From assembly GCA_034437455.1 (NCBI GenBank), contig DAOTUB010000029.1:1-64000 (forward strand): DNA of 64,000 nt. Reading direction: 5' to 3'. The notes beneath the pieces were generated by a model. The model worked only from the letters and a program-made list of their open reading frames with translations, had not been told where the DNA came from and did not search any database. The translations under genes and the position numbers were made by a program. The stretch comes from DAOTUB01 sp034437455 (GTDB taxonomy: Bacteria; Chloroflexota; Anaerolineae; B4-G1). Shown here in pieces: positions 1 through 8,427 of this stretch (within the stretch, counting starts at the first letter, position 1; each line of letters opens with the position of its first letter).

Positions 1-1
1 C

Positions 2-319
2 CTGGCCTATAGCCCCAATCTGGATCACGCCATGGGCGGGGTTCACGGCGGCATCTACGCTGCGGTGCTTGACTCGGCGGGTTGGTTCACCTCCGCTGTC
101 GTGCGGGATGAATTGTGCTGGGTGGCGACCTCGGAGCTGTCGATCCATTTCCTCGAACCCGCGCAATGTGCGTCCCTGCGCGCTGTCGGACGGTTGATCA
201 AATCTGGCCGACGTCAGGACATCGTGGAGGTGCATTTGTACGACGGGCAAGACCGTTTGATCGGACACGCGGTGGGAACGTTCGTCGTTCTGCCGGATAT
301 CCCCTTGGAGGTGACATAA
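2..319 (+). CDS. PaaI/hotdog-fold thioesterase, 5' end outside the window
   Basis: The reading frame is open from the window edge, so the start is not seen. The visible residues contain an Asn-x-x-x-x-x-Gly-x-Val-His-Gly-Gly segment typical of the PaaI/YbgC hotdog thioesterases, which hydrolyse acyl-CoA thioesters in the cytosol. It ends in TAATG, overlapping the start of the next gene, so the two are probably translationally coupled. The substrate cannot be inferred. Confidence 0.75.
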   Translation: MAYSPNLDHAMGGVHGGIYAAVLDSAGWFTSAVVRDELCWVATSELSIHFLEPAQCASLRAVGRLIKSGRRQDIVEVHLYDGQDRLIGHAVGTFVVLPDIPLEVT

Positions 320-1290
320 TGTCTGACCAGTTGCTCTATCTTTCTCAGGCCGACGTGGTATCCGTTGGCCTGACGATGGCCGAGATCATTGCTGCGTTGG
401 AAGAGATGTTCCGCGAAAAGGGCGAGGGGCGGGTGGAAATGCCGCCCAAGCCCGGCATCCACACCCGGCCCGACGCCTTCATCCACGCCATGCCCGCCTA
501 CATCCCCGCGCTCGAATCCGCCGGGATGAAGTGGGTCAGCGGCTACCCGGAGAACCAAAAGCGCGGCCTGCCCTACATCACCGGCCTGCTCATCCTCAAC
601 GACGCCGAGACGGGCATCCCGCTGGCGGTGATGGATTGCGTCTGGGTCACGGCGATGCGCACCGGAGCGGCCACCGCCGTGGCCGCCAAGTACCTGGCCC
701 GGCCCGATTCCGAGGTCGTCGGCGTGCTCGGCTGCGGCGTGCAGGGGCGGAGCAACCTGGAGGCGCTCGACGTGCTCTTTCCGCTCAAGCGCGTGCTCGC
801 CTACGACGTGGACGCCGAGGTCCAGCACCGCTACGTGCAGGAGATGAGCGAGCGGTTCGGGCTGGAGGTCGTGCCGGTGCAGGAGCCGAAGCAGGCGGTG
901 GCGGGGAGCGACCTGGTGGTCACAGCGGGGCCGATCCTGCACACGCCGCACGCCACCATCCGGCCGGGCTGGTTCGAGGAGGGGGCGTTCGCCTCGCTCG
1001 TCGACTTTGACTCATACTGGCATCCCGACGCGATGCGCGAGGCGGATAAATTCTGCACCGACGACGTGCCCCAACTGGAGCACTACCGGGAGGTCGGCTA
1101 TTTCCAGGACATTCCGCCCATCCATGCCGACCTGGGCGAGCTCGTCACCGGGCGCAAGCCGGGGCGCGAGACGGACGAGGAGCGGACGATGGCCTGCAAC
1201 CTCGGGCTGGCGCTCGACGATATGGCGACCGCGCCGATGATCTATCGCCGGGCGCGGGAGCAGGGGAGCGGTACCTGGCTGCCGCTCTAG
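319..1290 (+). CDS. Ornithine cyclodeaminase / mu-crystallin family protein
   Basis: A 323-residue NAD(P)-dependent protein of the ornithine cyclodeaminase/alanine dehydrogenase/mu-crystallin family. Visible signatures are the substrate-side segment MKWVSGYPENQKRGLP, the MRTGAATAVAAKYLA helix, and the Rossmann glycine loop VGVLGCGVQGRSN. I chose the ATG at 319, which overlaps the upstream stop (TAATG); an in-frame extension to about 115 would cover the thioesterase gene and is unlikely. Members act on ornithine, alanine, proline-like imines or opines, so the exact reaction is open. Confidence 0.85.
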   Translation: MSDQLLYLSQADVVSVGLTMAEIIAALEEMFREKGEGRVEMPPKPGIHTRPDAFIHAMPAYIPALESAGMKWVSGYPENQKRGLPYITGLLILNDAETGIPLAVMDCVWVTAMRTGAATAVAAKYLARPDSEVVGVLGCGVQGRSNLEALDVLFPLKRVLAYDVDAEVQHRYVQEMSERFGLEVVPVQEPKQAVAGSDLVVTAGPILHTPHATIRPGWFEEGAFASLVDFDSYWHPDAMREADKFCTDDVPQLEHYREVGYFQDIPPIHADLGELVTGRKPGRETDEERTMACNLGLALDDMATAPMIYRRAREQGSGTWLPL

Positions 1291-1333
1291 GCCGCACGCC
1301 GGCGCACGGAATCAAGTTGTGGGGAAGGAGGGC

Positions 1334-1362
1334 TTGACAAAGAGTGACAATTATGATAGAAT
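1334..1362 (+). promoter_or_regulatory. Sigma-70-type promoter of the perR-like gene
   Basis: TTGACA (1334-1339), a 17-base spacer and TAGAAT (1357-1362). The predicted start of transcription is only about 9 bases before the ATG at 1378, so the mRNA would be almost leaderless, and no Shine-Dalgarno sequence is visible. The AT-rich stretch 1351-1366 (TTAT...ATAA) overlaps the -10 and loosely resembles a PerR/Fur operator, compatible with autoregulation, but the match is weak. Confidence 0.6.
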
Positions 1363-1377
1363 AAATACGATTTAAGA

Positions 1378-1824
1378 ATGATTACAAATAAGCCCATGAT
1401 CTCTGAGAACGATATTTGCAAACAGTTCAGGATTCGGGGCCGCCGTGTGACTCCACAGCGTCGGGCCATCGTTCGAGCTTTGCTGGAGGATCATGCCCAT
1501 CCCACCGCCGAGCAGATCTTTACCCAGGTACACCGCAAAATGCCCGACATATCTCCCGCCACCGTCTACAACACGCTGCACGAGTTGGTCGAGATGGACC
1601 TGCTGTTGGAGCTGGACCTGGGATTGGGAGAGCGGCACTATGACCTCAACACGGCGGATCACGCTCACCTCGTCTGCCGGGCGTGTGGGAGTGTGAGCGA
1701 TGTCCCTTTTGACTTTGCTGAAATGGAGCTTCCCTCTGGTCACGAGCACGGGTTCCAGGTCGTGAACCGGTGTGTGACGTTTTTTGGCTATTGCCCTGAT
1801 TGCGCTCCTCGTGAAGAGGACTGA
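1378..1824 (+). CDS. perR: Fur-family regulator, PerR-like
   Basis: A 148-residue metal-dependent repressor of the Fur superfamily: N-terminal winged helix (RVTPQRRAIVRALLE, PTAEQIF, SPATVYNTL) followed by the metal-binding dimerisation domain with HAHLVCRACG and a C-terminal CPDC, i.e. the two CxxC pairs of the structural zinc site. Asp in YDLN and the HxH pair match the PerR regulatory iron/manganese ligands, which sense peroxide by histidine oxidation. Standing at the head of a rubredoxin/peroxiredoxin/SOR/KatG island it is the natural candidate regulator of that island. PerR rather than Fur is an inference from context and the Asp ligands; an alternative ATG lies at 1396. Confidence 0.8.
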   Translation: MITNKPMISENDICKQFRIRGRRVTPQRRAIVRALLEDHAHPTAEQIFTQVHRKMPDISPATVYNTLHELVEMDLLLELDLGLGERHYDLNTADHAHLVCRACGSVSDVPFDFAEMELPSGHEHGFQVVNRCVTFFGYCPDCAPREED

Positions 1825-1860
1825 AGCAGGGCACAAAATTACTTGAAGGAGGAAATTTCG

Positions 1861-2022
1861 ATGGAAAAGTGGGAATGTATCGTATGTGGTTACGTCTATG
1901 ATCCGGCAGAGGGGGACCCCGATAGCGGGATCGAGCCTGGCACATCTTTCGAGGACTTGCCCGACGACTGGTTGTGTCCCGATTGCGGCGCTGGGAAAGA
2001 AGAGTTCGAAAAGCTAGAGTGA
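1861..2022 (+). CDS. Rubredoxin
   Basis: A 53-residue small iron protein with both CxxC knuckles (CIVCGYVYDP near the N-terminus, CPDCGAGKEEF near the C-terminus) that bind one Fe as Fe(Cys)4. It carries single electrons to superoxide reductase, rubrerythrin or the flavodiiron protein, all of which are encoded nearby. A strong AGGAGG ribosome site precedes the ATG, and the stop is one base away from the start of the reductase gene, so the pair is an operon. Confidence 0.95.
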   Translation: MEKWECIVCGYVYDPAEGDPDSGIEPGTSFEDLPDDWLCPDCGAGKEEFEKLE

Positions 2023-2023
2023 G

Positions 2024-3295
2024 ATGAAGCACGTCATCGTCGGAAACGGCGTCGCCGGCTTCACGGCGGCCCAGGCCATCGCGCGGGCCGACCCGTCCGC
2101 CGAGGTGCACGTCCTGAGCGCGGAGCCTCATCCCTACTATCGCCGCCCCTTGCTGTGGGAGTTTATCGCCGGGCAGATCGCCCAGGACGCGCTCATCTTT
2201 CGACCGGCGGCCTGGTATGTTGAGCGCGGTATCCGCCGGCATCTTGGGGTTCGCGTCACGGCGCTCGATCTGGCTAACTACCACCTCGCTCTGGCCGATG
2301 GCTCGCGCGTGGAATACGATCGGCTGTTGCTTGCAACGGGCGGTCGTTCTTTTATTCCTCCTTGCGAGGGAGTGGACAAGGAGGGCGTGTTTACGTTGCG
2401 CACGCTGGAGGATGCGCTGGCGATCAAGGCGTATGCCCTCCCTCTGTCCCCCCCATTGGGGGGGAGGAAAGGGGGGGCGGTGGTGGTCGGCGGGGGTTTG
2501 TTGGGGCTGGAGACGGCGCGGGCACTGCGCACCGCCGGCCTGGACGTGACGGTGGTCGAGTTCTTCCCCCATCTGCTGCCGCGCCAGCTCGACGCCGAGG
2601 GCGCAGAGGTCTTGCAATCGCTGCTCGAAGCGCAGGGCTTGCAGGTGATCACCGGCGGAGAGACGGAGGCGATCCTGGGCGATGGACGCGCCGACGGCAT
2701 CCGGCTCAAGGCCTGCCCTGAGCGCGGACGGAACGTCCGGCGTCGAAGGGACGGTCGTACTGTGCCTGGCGAGCTGGTGTTGTTCTCGACCGGCATCCGC
2801 AGCGAGCTGACGCTGGCCCAGGCGGCGGGGTTGGAGGTGAACCGAGGCATCTTCGTAGACGATCATCTACGGACAAGCGCGCCGGACGTCTTTGCCGCGG
2901 GGGACGCCGCCGAGTTCGAGGGGCGGGTCTATGGGATCATTCCGGCGGCTGTTGAACAGGCCCGGGTCGCGGCGGCGAACATGGTCGCGCCCGGCAGCGC
3001 GGTTTACGACGGCACGCTTCCCACCACCACGCTCAAAGTCGCCGGGGCCGAGTTGGCCTCGCTGGGAGAGTGCGTGGTCGAGGGTGATGAGTACAACGCT
3101 CTGCGGCACGTGGATCTGCCTGCCGGGCACTATCGCAAATTCGTGCTGCGCGACGGGCGCATCGTCGGCGCGATCCTGCTCAACGACAAGCAGCGTGTGA
3201 GGCCTGTCACTCAACTGATCGAGCAGGAGGTGGACGTTTCGGCCTATGGCGAGCGTCTATTGGACGACGACTTTGATCTCAAGTCACTGGTATAG
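2024..3295 (+). CDS. NAD(P)/FAD-dependent (rubredoxin-reductase-like) oxidoreductase
   Basis: A 423-residue two-dinucleotide-binding flavoprotein: FAD-binding VGNGVAGFTAAQAI at the N-terminus, YDRLLLATGG, the NAD(P)-binding VVVGGGLLGLETARAL near residue 155, and the FAD-binding DVFAAGDAAEF near residue 288. Directly behind rubredoxin it most probably reduces rubredoxin with NAD(P)H. Two low-complexity insertions that do not belong to the family, PLSPPLGGRKGG (about residues 140-151) and CPERGRNVRRRR (about 231-242), coincide with palindromic repeat DNA inserted in frame; both lie at surface-loop positions flanking the NAD domain. Confidence 0.85.
   Translation: MKHVIVGNGVAGFTAAQAIARADPSAEVHVLSAEPHPYYRRPLLWEFIAGQIAQDALIFRPAAWYVERGIRRHLGVRVTALDLANYHLALADGSRVEYDRLLLATGGRSFIPPCEGVDKEGVFTLRTLEDALAIKAYALPLSPPLGGRKGGAVVVGGGLLGLETARALRTAGLDVTVVEFFPHLLPRQLDAEGAEVLQSLLEAQGLQVITGGETEAILGDGRADGIRLKACPERGRNVRRRRDGRTVPGELVLFSTGIRSELTLAQAAGLEVNRGIFVDDHLRTSAPDVFAAGDAAEFEGRVYGIIPAAVEQARVAAANMVAPGSAVYDGTLPTTTLKVAGAELASLGECVVEGDEYNALRHVDLPAGHYRKFVLRDGRIVGAILLNDKQRVRPVTQLIEQEVDVSAYGERLLDDDFDLKSLV
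2436..2477. repeat. In-frame C/G-tract palindromic repeat inside the reductase gene
   Basis: A near-palindromic stretch in which a run of seven C and a run of seven G face each other across ATT, flanked by CCCTCCCTCT and AGGAAAGG. It is translated as a Pro/Leu/Gly/Arg-rich loop just before the NAD-binding glycine motif, where relatives have no such loop. Looks like an inserted intergenic-type repeat tolerated in frame. Confidence 0.55.
2715..2750. repeat. In-frame CCCTGAGC...GTCGAAGGG repeat inside the reductase gene
   Basis: GCCCTGAGCG and CGTCGAAGGG flank a small hairpin (CGGAC, GAACGTCCG). The outer sequence is the same family as the CCCTTCGACAGGCTCAGG element at 63843-63861 read on the other strand. 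It encodes the Arg-rich CPERGRNVRRRR insertion of the reductase. Confidence 0.55.
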
Positions 3296-3430
3296 GTCGG
3301 ATCGCCAATCCGTCCTGCAAAAAATCCGAGGAGGAGTTTATGCACAAATGACGTAGGGAATGGTCAAATGGCCGCGCTGGTCCCGCAAGCTCACGGGAAG
3401 ATACGATCTCGAATGACAGGAGGATACACT

Positions 3431-4132
3431 ATGGCTAAAGAAATGGACTCTTGCGTAGAACCCGCAAAGGGGCCGATAGCTGCACAGGAGGCTCCTGCTG
3501 CAAGCGCATTACCATCAAAGGAGGGAACAACTGAAATGACCATGGCGCGCATAGGTAAAGAAGCACCGGATTTCGAAGCCTCCGCCTACGTTGCAGGCGA
3601 GGGCTTTAAAAACATCAAACTATCAAGCTATCGAGGTCAATGGGTCGTAATCTGCTTCTATCCCGGCGATTTCACCTTCGTCTGACCGACGGAGCTGGCG
3701 GCAGTTGCCGCCAAGTATCCCGACTTCAAGGAGCTGGGTGTAGAGGTTCTATCCGTCAGCACCGACAGCCGGTTCACACACAAGATTTGGAACGAGGTCG
3801 AACTATCCAAGATGGTGGAAGGCGGTATTCCCTTCCCGATGCTCTCCGACCAGGGTGGGCGTGTTGGCACAGTCTATGGCGTGTACGACGAAGCGGCCGG
3901 CGTGAACGTCCGCGGGCGCTTTCTCATTGATCCCGATGGCGTCATCCAGGCGTTTGAAGTGCTGACCCCGCCGGTGGGTCGCAATCCGGATGAACTGATC
4001 CGCCAGATCAAGGCTTATCAGCACGTCCGGGCCACAGGCGAGGTGATGCCGTCTGGCTGGGAGCCTGGCGACCCGACGCTCAAGCCTGGCCCAGACCTGG
4101 CAGGGAATGTTTGGAAGGTTTGGAAACCGTAG
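3431..4132 (+). CDS. Selenocysteine-containing peroxiredoxin (PrxU), TGA at 3683-3685 read as Sec
   Basis: A 233-residue AhpC/Prx1-type peroxiredoxin that reduces hydroperoxides. The peroxidatic motif reads FYPGDFTFV-U-PTEL, with TGA (codon 85) exactly where relatives have Cys; translation before and after the TGA is a single continuous family match, including DSRFTHKIW and GRFLIDPDG. A hairpin directly after the TGA fits the bacterial SECIS model. The usual resolving-Cys segment GEVCPA reads GEVMPS, so there is no canonical resolving thiol; an external reductant or the N-terminal Cys of MDSCVEP may serve. Start ATG 3431 has AGGAGG 7 bases upstream; a second good start with AAGGAGG lies at 3536 and would give a more usual length. 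No selA/B/C/D genes are in the window. Confidence 0.88.
3683..3712 (+). promoter_or_regulatory. Sec UGA codon with bacterial SECIS hairpin
   Basis: TGA at 3683-3685; perfect 6-bp stem GGCGGC (3697-3702) / GCCGCC (3707-3712) closed by the tetraloop AGTT (3703-3706). The loop starts 17 bases after the TGA and has G in its second position, as the bacterial SECIS consensus (loop about 16-37 nt downstream, G among the first two loop bases) requires for SelB recognition. Confidence 0.8.
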
Positions 4133-4188
4133 CGCCCAAAGAGCTTGAGGTTGGCGTGACCGATTCCCCAATCGCTGAGGCAAACAGT

Positions 4189-4596
4189 ATGGGCGAAAAG
4201 ACTCGCAAGAACGTGTACGATGCGTTCGTGGGAGAGGCCAAGGCGCACCACCGGCTGTTGGCCTTTGCCCGCAAGGCGGATGAGGAGGAGTATCCGCATG
4301 TCGCCAAACTGTTCCGCGCCGTCGCCGCCGCCGAGGGGCATCGCCCCGTAGGGGCCGACGCCCCTGCGGGGGTGCACGTCGAGCGTCATCTGCGCCTCCT
4401 CGGCGAGGCGGTGGTCAAGAGCACGGAGGAGAATTTGCAGTTTTCTTTCGAGAGCGAGACCACCGTCAACCAGGTCTATTATCCACGATTCATCAGCGAG
4501 GCGGAGGCGGAGGAGGAGCGGGCGGCCGAGCGGGAGACCCCCGACCGGTGCCCCGTGTGCAATGCCGAGCGAGAGCGGTTCCGCCTGATGGAATAA
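4189..4596 (+). CDS. Eroded rubrerythrin-like protein with repeat insertion in the diiron site
   Basis: 135 residues from ATG 4189 (CTGAGG ribosome site). The N-terminal half is rubrerythrin (DAFVGEAKAHHRLLAFARKA, KLFRAVAAAE, KSTEENLQ), but the first ExxH iron motif is split: E49-G50 and V62-H63 are separated by HRPVGADAPAG, encoded by a palindromic repeat; without it the text reads AEGVH. The fourth helix with the second ExxH motif and the first half of the rubredoxin domain are missing; only RCPVCNAERERF remains. It may be a decaying gene or a non-canonical protein that no longer holds a normal diiron centre. Confidence 0.7.
   Translation: MGEKTRKNVYDAFVGEAKAHHRLLAFARKADEEEYPHVAKLFRAVAAAEGHRPVGADAPAGVHVERHLRLLGEAVVKSTEENLQFSFESETTVNQVYYPRFISEAEAEEERAAERETPDRCPVCNAERERFRLME
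4344..4371. repeat. 28-bp palindromic repeat inserted in frame (copy 1)
   Basis: Two arms, CCCCGTAGGGG and CCCCTGCGGGG, around CCGACG. The same element occurs inverted at 44201-44228 inside ileS. Both copies are translated in the same frame as PVGADAP(A/T)G. Confidence 0.8.
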
Positions 4597-4619
4597 TCAA
4601 AGAAAGGAGATAAGAGAGT

Positions 4620-5138
4620 ATGGAGTTGAAGGGTAAACGCATCGCCATTTTGGCCGAGGATGCCTATCAGGAGTTGGAACTGTGGTATCCGCTCTTGCGC
4701 ATGCGCGAGGCCGGCGCCGAGGTGATCGTCGTGGGCATGCCCGGAGTGGCGGAATATCACAGCAAGCTAGGCTACCCGGTGACGGTGGACGTCACCGCCG
4801 ACGAGGTTTCGGCGGACGAACTGGACGCCGTCATCGTGCCGGGGGGTTACGCGCCCGATCGGATGCGCCGTCATCAGCCGATGCTCGACCTGGTGAGGAG
4901 CGTGTTTGAGCGAGGCGGCGTCGTGGCCACCATCTGTCACGCCGCGTGGGTGCCCATCTCGGCGGGCATCATGAAAGGGAAGCGGGCTACGTCTGTCTCG
5001 GCGATCAAGGACGATGTGATCAACGCCGGGGCCACGTATGTTGACGAGGAAGTGGTGCAGGACGGCAATCTGATCACCTCGCGAGTTCCCGATGATCTGC
5101 CCGTTTTCTGCAGGACGATTATCGCAGCGTTAACGTAA
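4620..5138 (+). CDS. DJ-1/PfpI family protein (type 1 glutamine-amidotransferase-like)
   Basis: 172 residues with the PfpI layout: DAYQELELWYPLLRMREAG at the N-terminus with the catalytic-site Glu, DAVIVPGGYAPD, and the nucleophile elbow ATICHAAW with the reactive Cys followed by His. Members are deglycases or stress proteins of the cytosol, YhbO/PfpI type. Preceded by AAAGGAG; part of the oxidative-stress run of genes. Exact activity not determinable from sequence. Confidence 0.85.
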   Translation: MELKGKRIAILAEDAYQELELWYPLLRMREAGAEVIVVGMPGVAEYHSKLGYPVTVDVTADEVSADELDAVIVPGGYAPDRMRRHQPMLDLVRSVFERGGVVATICHAAWVPISAGIMKGKRATSVSAIKDDVINAGATYVDEEVVQDGNLITSRVPDDLPVFCRTIIAALT

Positions 5139-5170
5139 AATAACTATATCAAATAGGAGGTAATATCAAA

Positions 5171-5677
5171 ATGGGTACAAAAGGAAGAGCGCTCGTAGGT
5201 GAAAAAGTAGATCAACTGATCGAGATGCTGAACAAGGCGTTGGCGGACGAGTGGCTGGCGTACTACCAGTACTGGATCGGCGCGAAGGTAGCCGTAGGCC
5301 CGATGAGAGGGACCGTGGGCGCCGAACTGCTGGAGCATGCCGTGGAAGAGCTGGGCCATGCTGAGCTGCTCGTGGAGAGGATTCTCCAACTGGGCGGCAC
5401 GCCGATCCTCACGCCCGAAGAATGGTACAAGGTGACCAACTGCGGGTACGAGACGCCAAAAGACCCGTACACGGAAGTGCTGCTGGATCAGAACATCCAG
5501 GGCGAGCAGTGTGCCATCAAAGTCTATCAGGAGTTGGTGGAATTCACCAAGGATGTTGATCCGATTACGTACAACATAGTGCTTGGGATTCTCGCCGATG
5601 AGGTGATGCACGAAGAGGATCTTCAGGCAATCGTCGAAGATATACAGTTGATGAAAGAGAGAGGAGCGAGCCGATGA
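5171..5677 (+). CDS. Ferritin-like / bacterioferritin-like diiron protein
   Basis: 168 residues of a four-helix ferritin-like protein. Diiron ligands are visible in pairs: ADEWLAYYQYW (first Glu), EELGHAELL (ExxH), GEQCAIKVYQEL (Glu) and DEVMHEEDL (ExxH). Probably an iron-oxidising or peroxide-consuming storage protein. Its stop overlaps the start of the superoxide reductase gene by four bases (ATGA), arguing for coupled expression. AGGAGG lies upstream. Confidence 0.82.
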   Translation: MGTKGRALVGEKVDQLIEMLNKALADEWLAYYQYWIGAKVAVGPMRGTVGAELLEHAVEELGHAELLVERILQLGGTPILTPEEWYKVTNCGYETPKDPYTEVLLDQNIQGEQCAIKVYQELVEFTKDVDPITYNIVLGILADEVMHEEDLQAIVEDIQLMKERGASR

Positions 5678-6045
5678 AACTTGCAGACACCATTCAGACG
5701 GCCGATTGGAAAAAGGAAAAACACGCGCCGGTGATCGAGGGCCCGGACAACGTGAAAGCGGGCGAGGTGTTCGATGTGACGGTCAGCATAGGGAAAGAGA
5801 TCCCGCACCCCAACACCGCCGAGCATCACATCAGTTGGATCTCGCTCTACTTCCAGCCGGAAGGAGACAAGTTTCCCTACCAGGTGGGCCACTTTGAGTT
5901 CAGCGGGCACGGCGAAGGGATGATGTTTACCTCGCCGAAGGCGACCGTGGCGCTCAAGGTGGACAAGCCAGGCGTGCTGCGCGGGCTTTCCTTCTGCAAC
6001 ATCCACGGTCTGTGGGAGGGCAGCAAGGAGATCGGGGTAGGATAG
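5674..6045 (+). CDS. Superoxide reductase (neelaredoxin / class II)
   Basis: A 123-residue one-iron superoxide reductase that reduces superoxide to hydrogen peroxide with electrons from rubredoxin. The Fe(His)4Cys ligands are visible: KHAPVI, HPNTAEHHISWI and the C-terminal SFCNIHGLW with Cys and His. There is no N-terminal desulforedoxin domain, so this is the class II type. The peroxide formed can be removed by KatG and peroxiredoxins encoded on either side. Confidence 0.95.
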   Translation: MKLADTIQTADWKKEKHAPVIEGPDNVKAGEVFDVTVSIGKEIPHPNTAEHHISWISLYFQPEGDKFPYQVGHFEFSGHGEGMMFTSPKATVALKVDKPGVLRGLSFCNIHGLWEGSKEIGVG

Positions 6046-6061
6046 TAGATGAAAGAACTTG

Positions 6062-6094
6062 GGGCGCGAGGGCGCCGGATACCTCGCGCCCTTT
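6062..6094 (+). terminator. Hairpin after the ferritin/SOR genes
   Basis: GGGCGCGAGG (6062-6071) pairs with CCTCGCGCCC (6082-6091), followed only by TTT. A strong stem with a short U-run, so a candidate terminator or attenuator between SOR and katG. Confidence 0.5.
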
Positions 6095-6121
6095 AGCCCA
6101 CTACGTATAAGGAGGACAAAG

Positions 6122-8338
<2,217 letters not shown>

Positions 8339-8427
8339 CTACACCGTCTTTGAGGACGTTTGGCAGGGCGGCAAGAAAGGTCAGCTAACAACCAGGATCG
8401 GATCTACTGATTACATTGGAAGAGAGG

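Noticed and set aside
1351..1366. Clear PerR box over the perR promoter
   Set aside because: Only part of the TTATAATNATTATAA consensus matches; kept as a weak hint only.
3342..3353. ATG-CAC-AAA-TGA after GAGGAG before PrxU as a Sec start or leader peptide
   Set aside because: No homology and no hairpin at the right distance.
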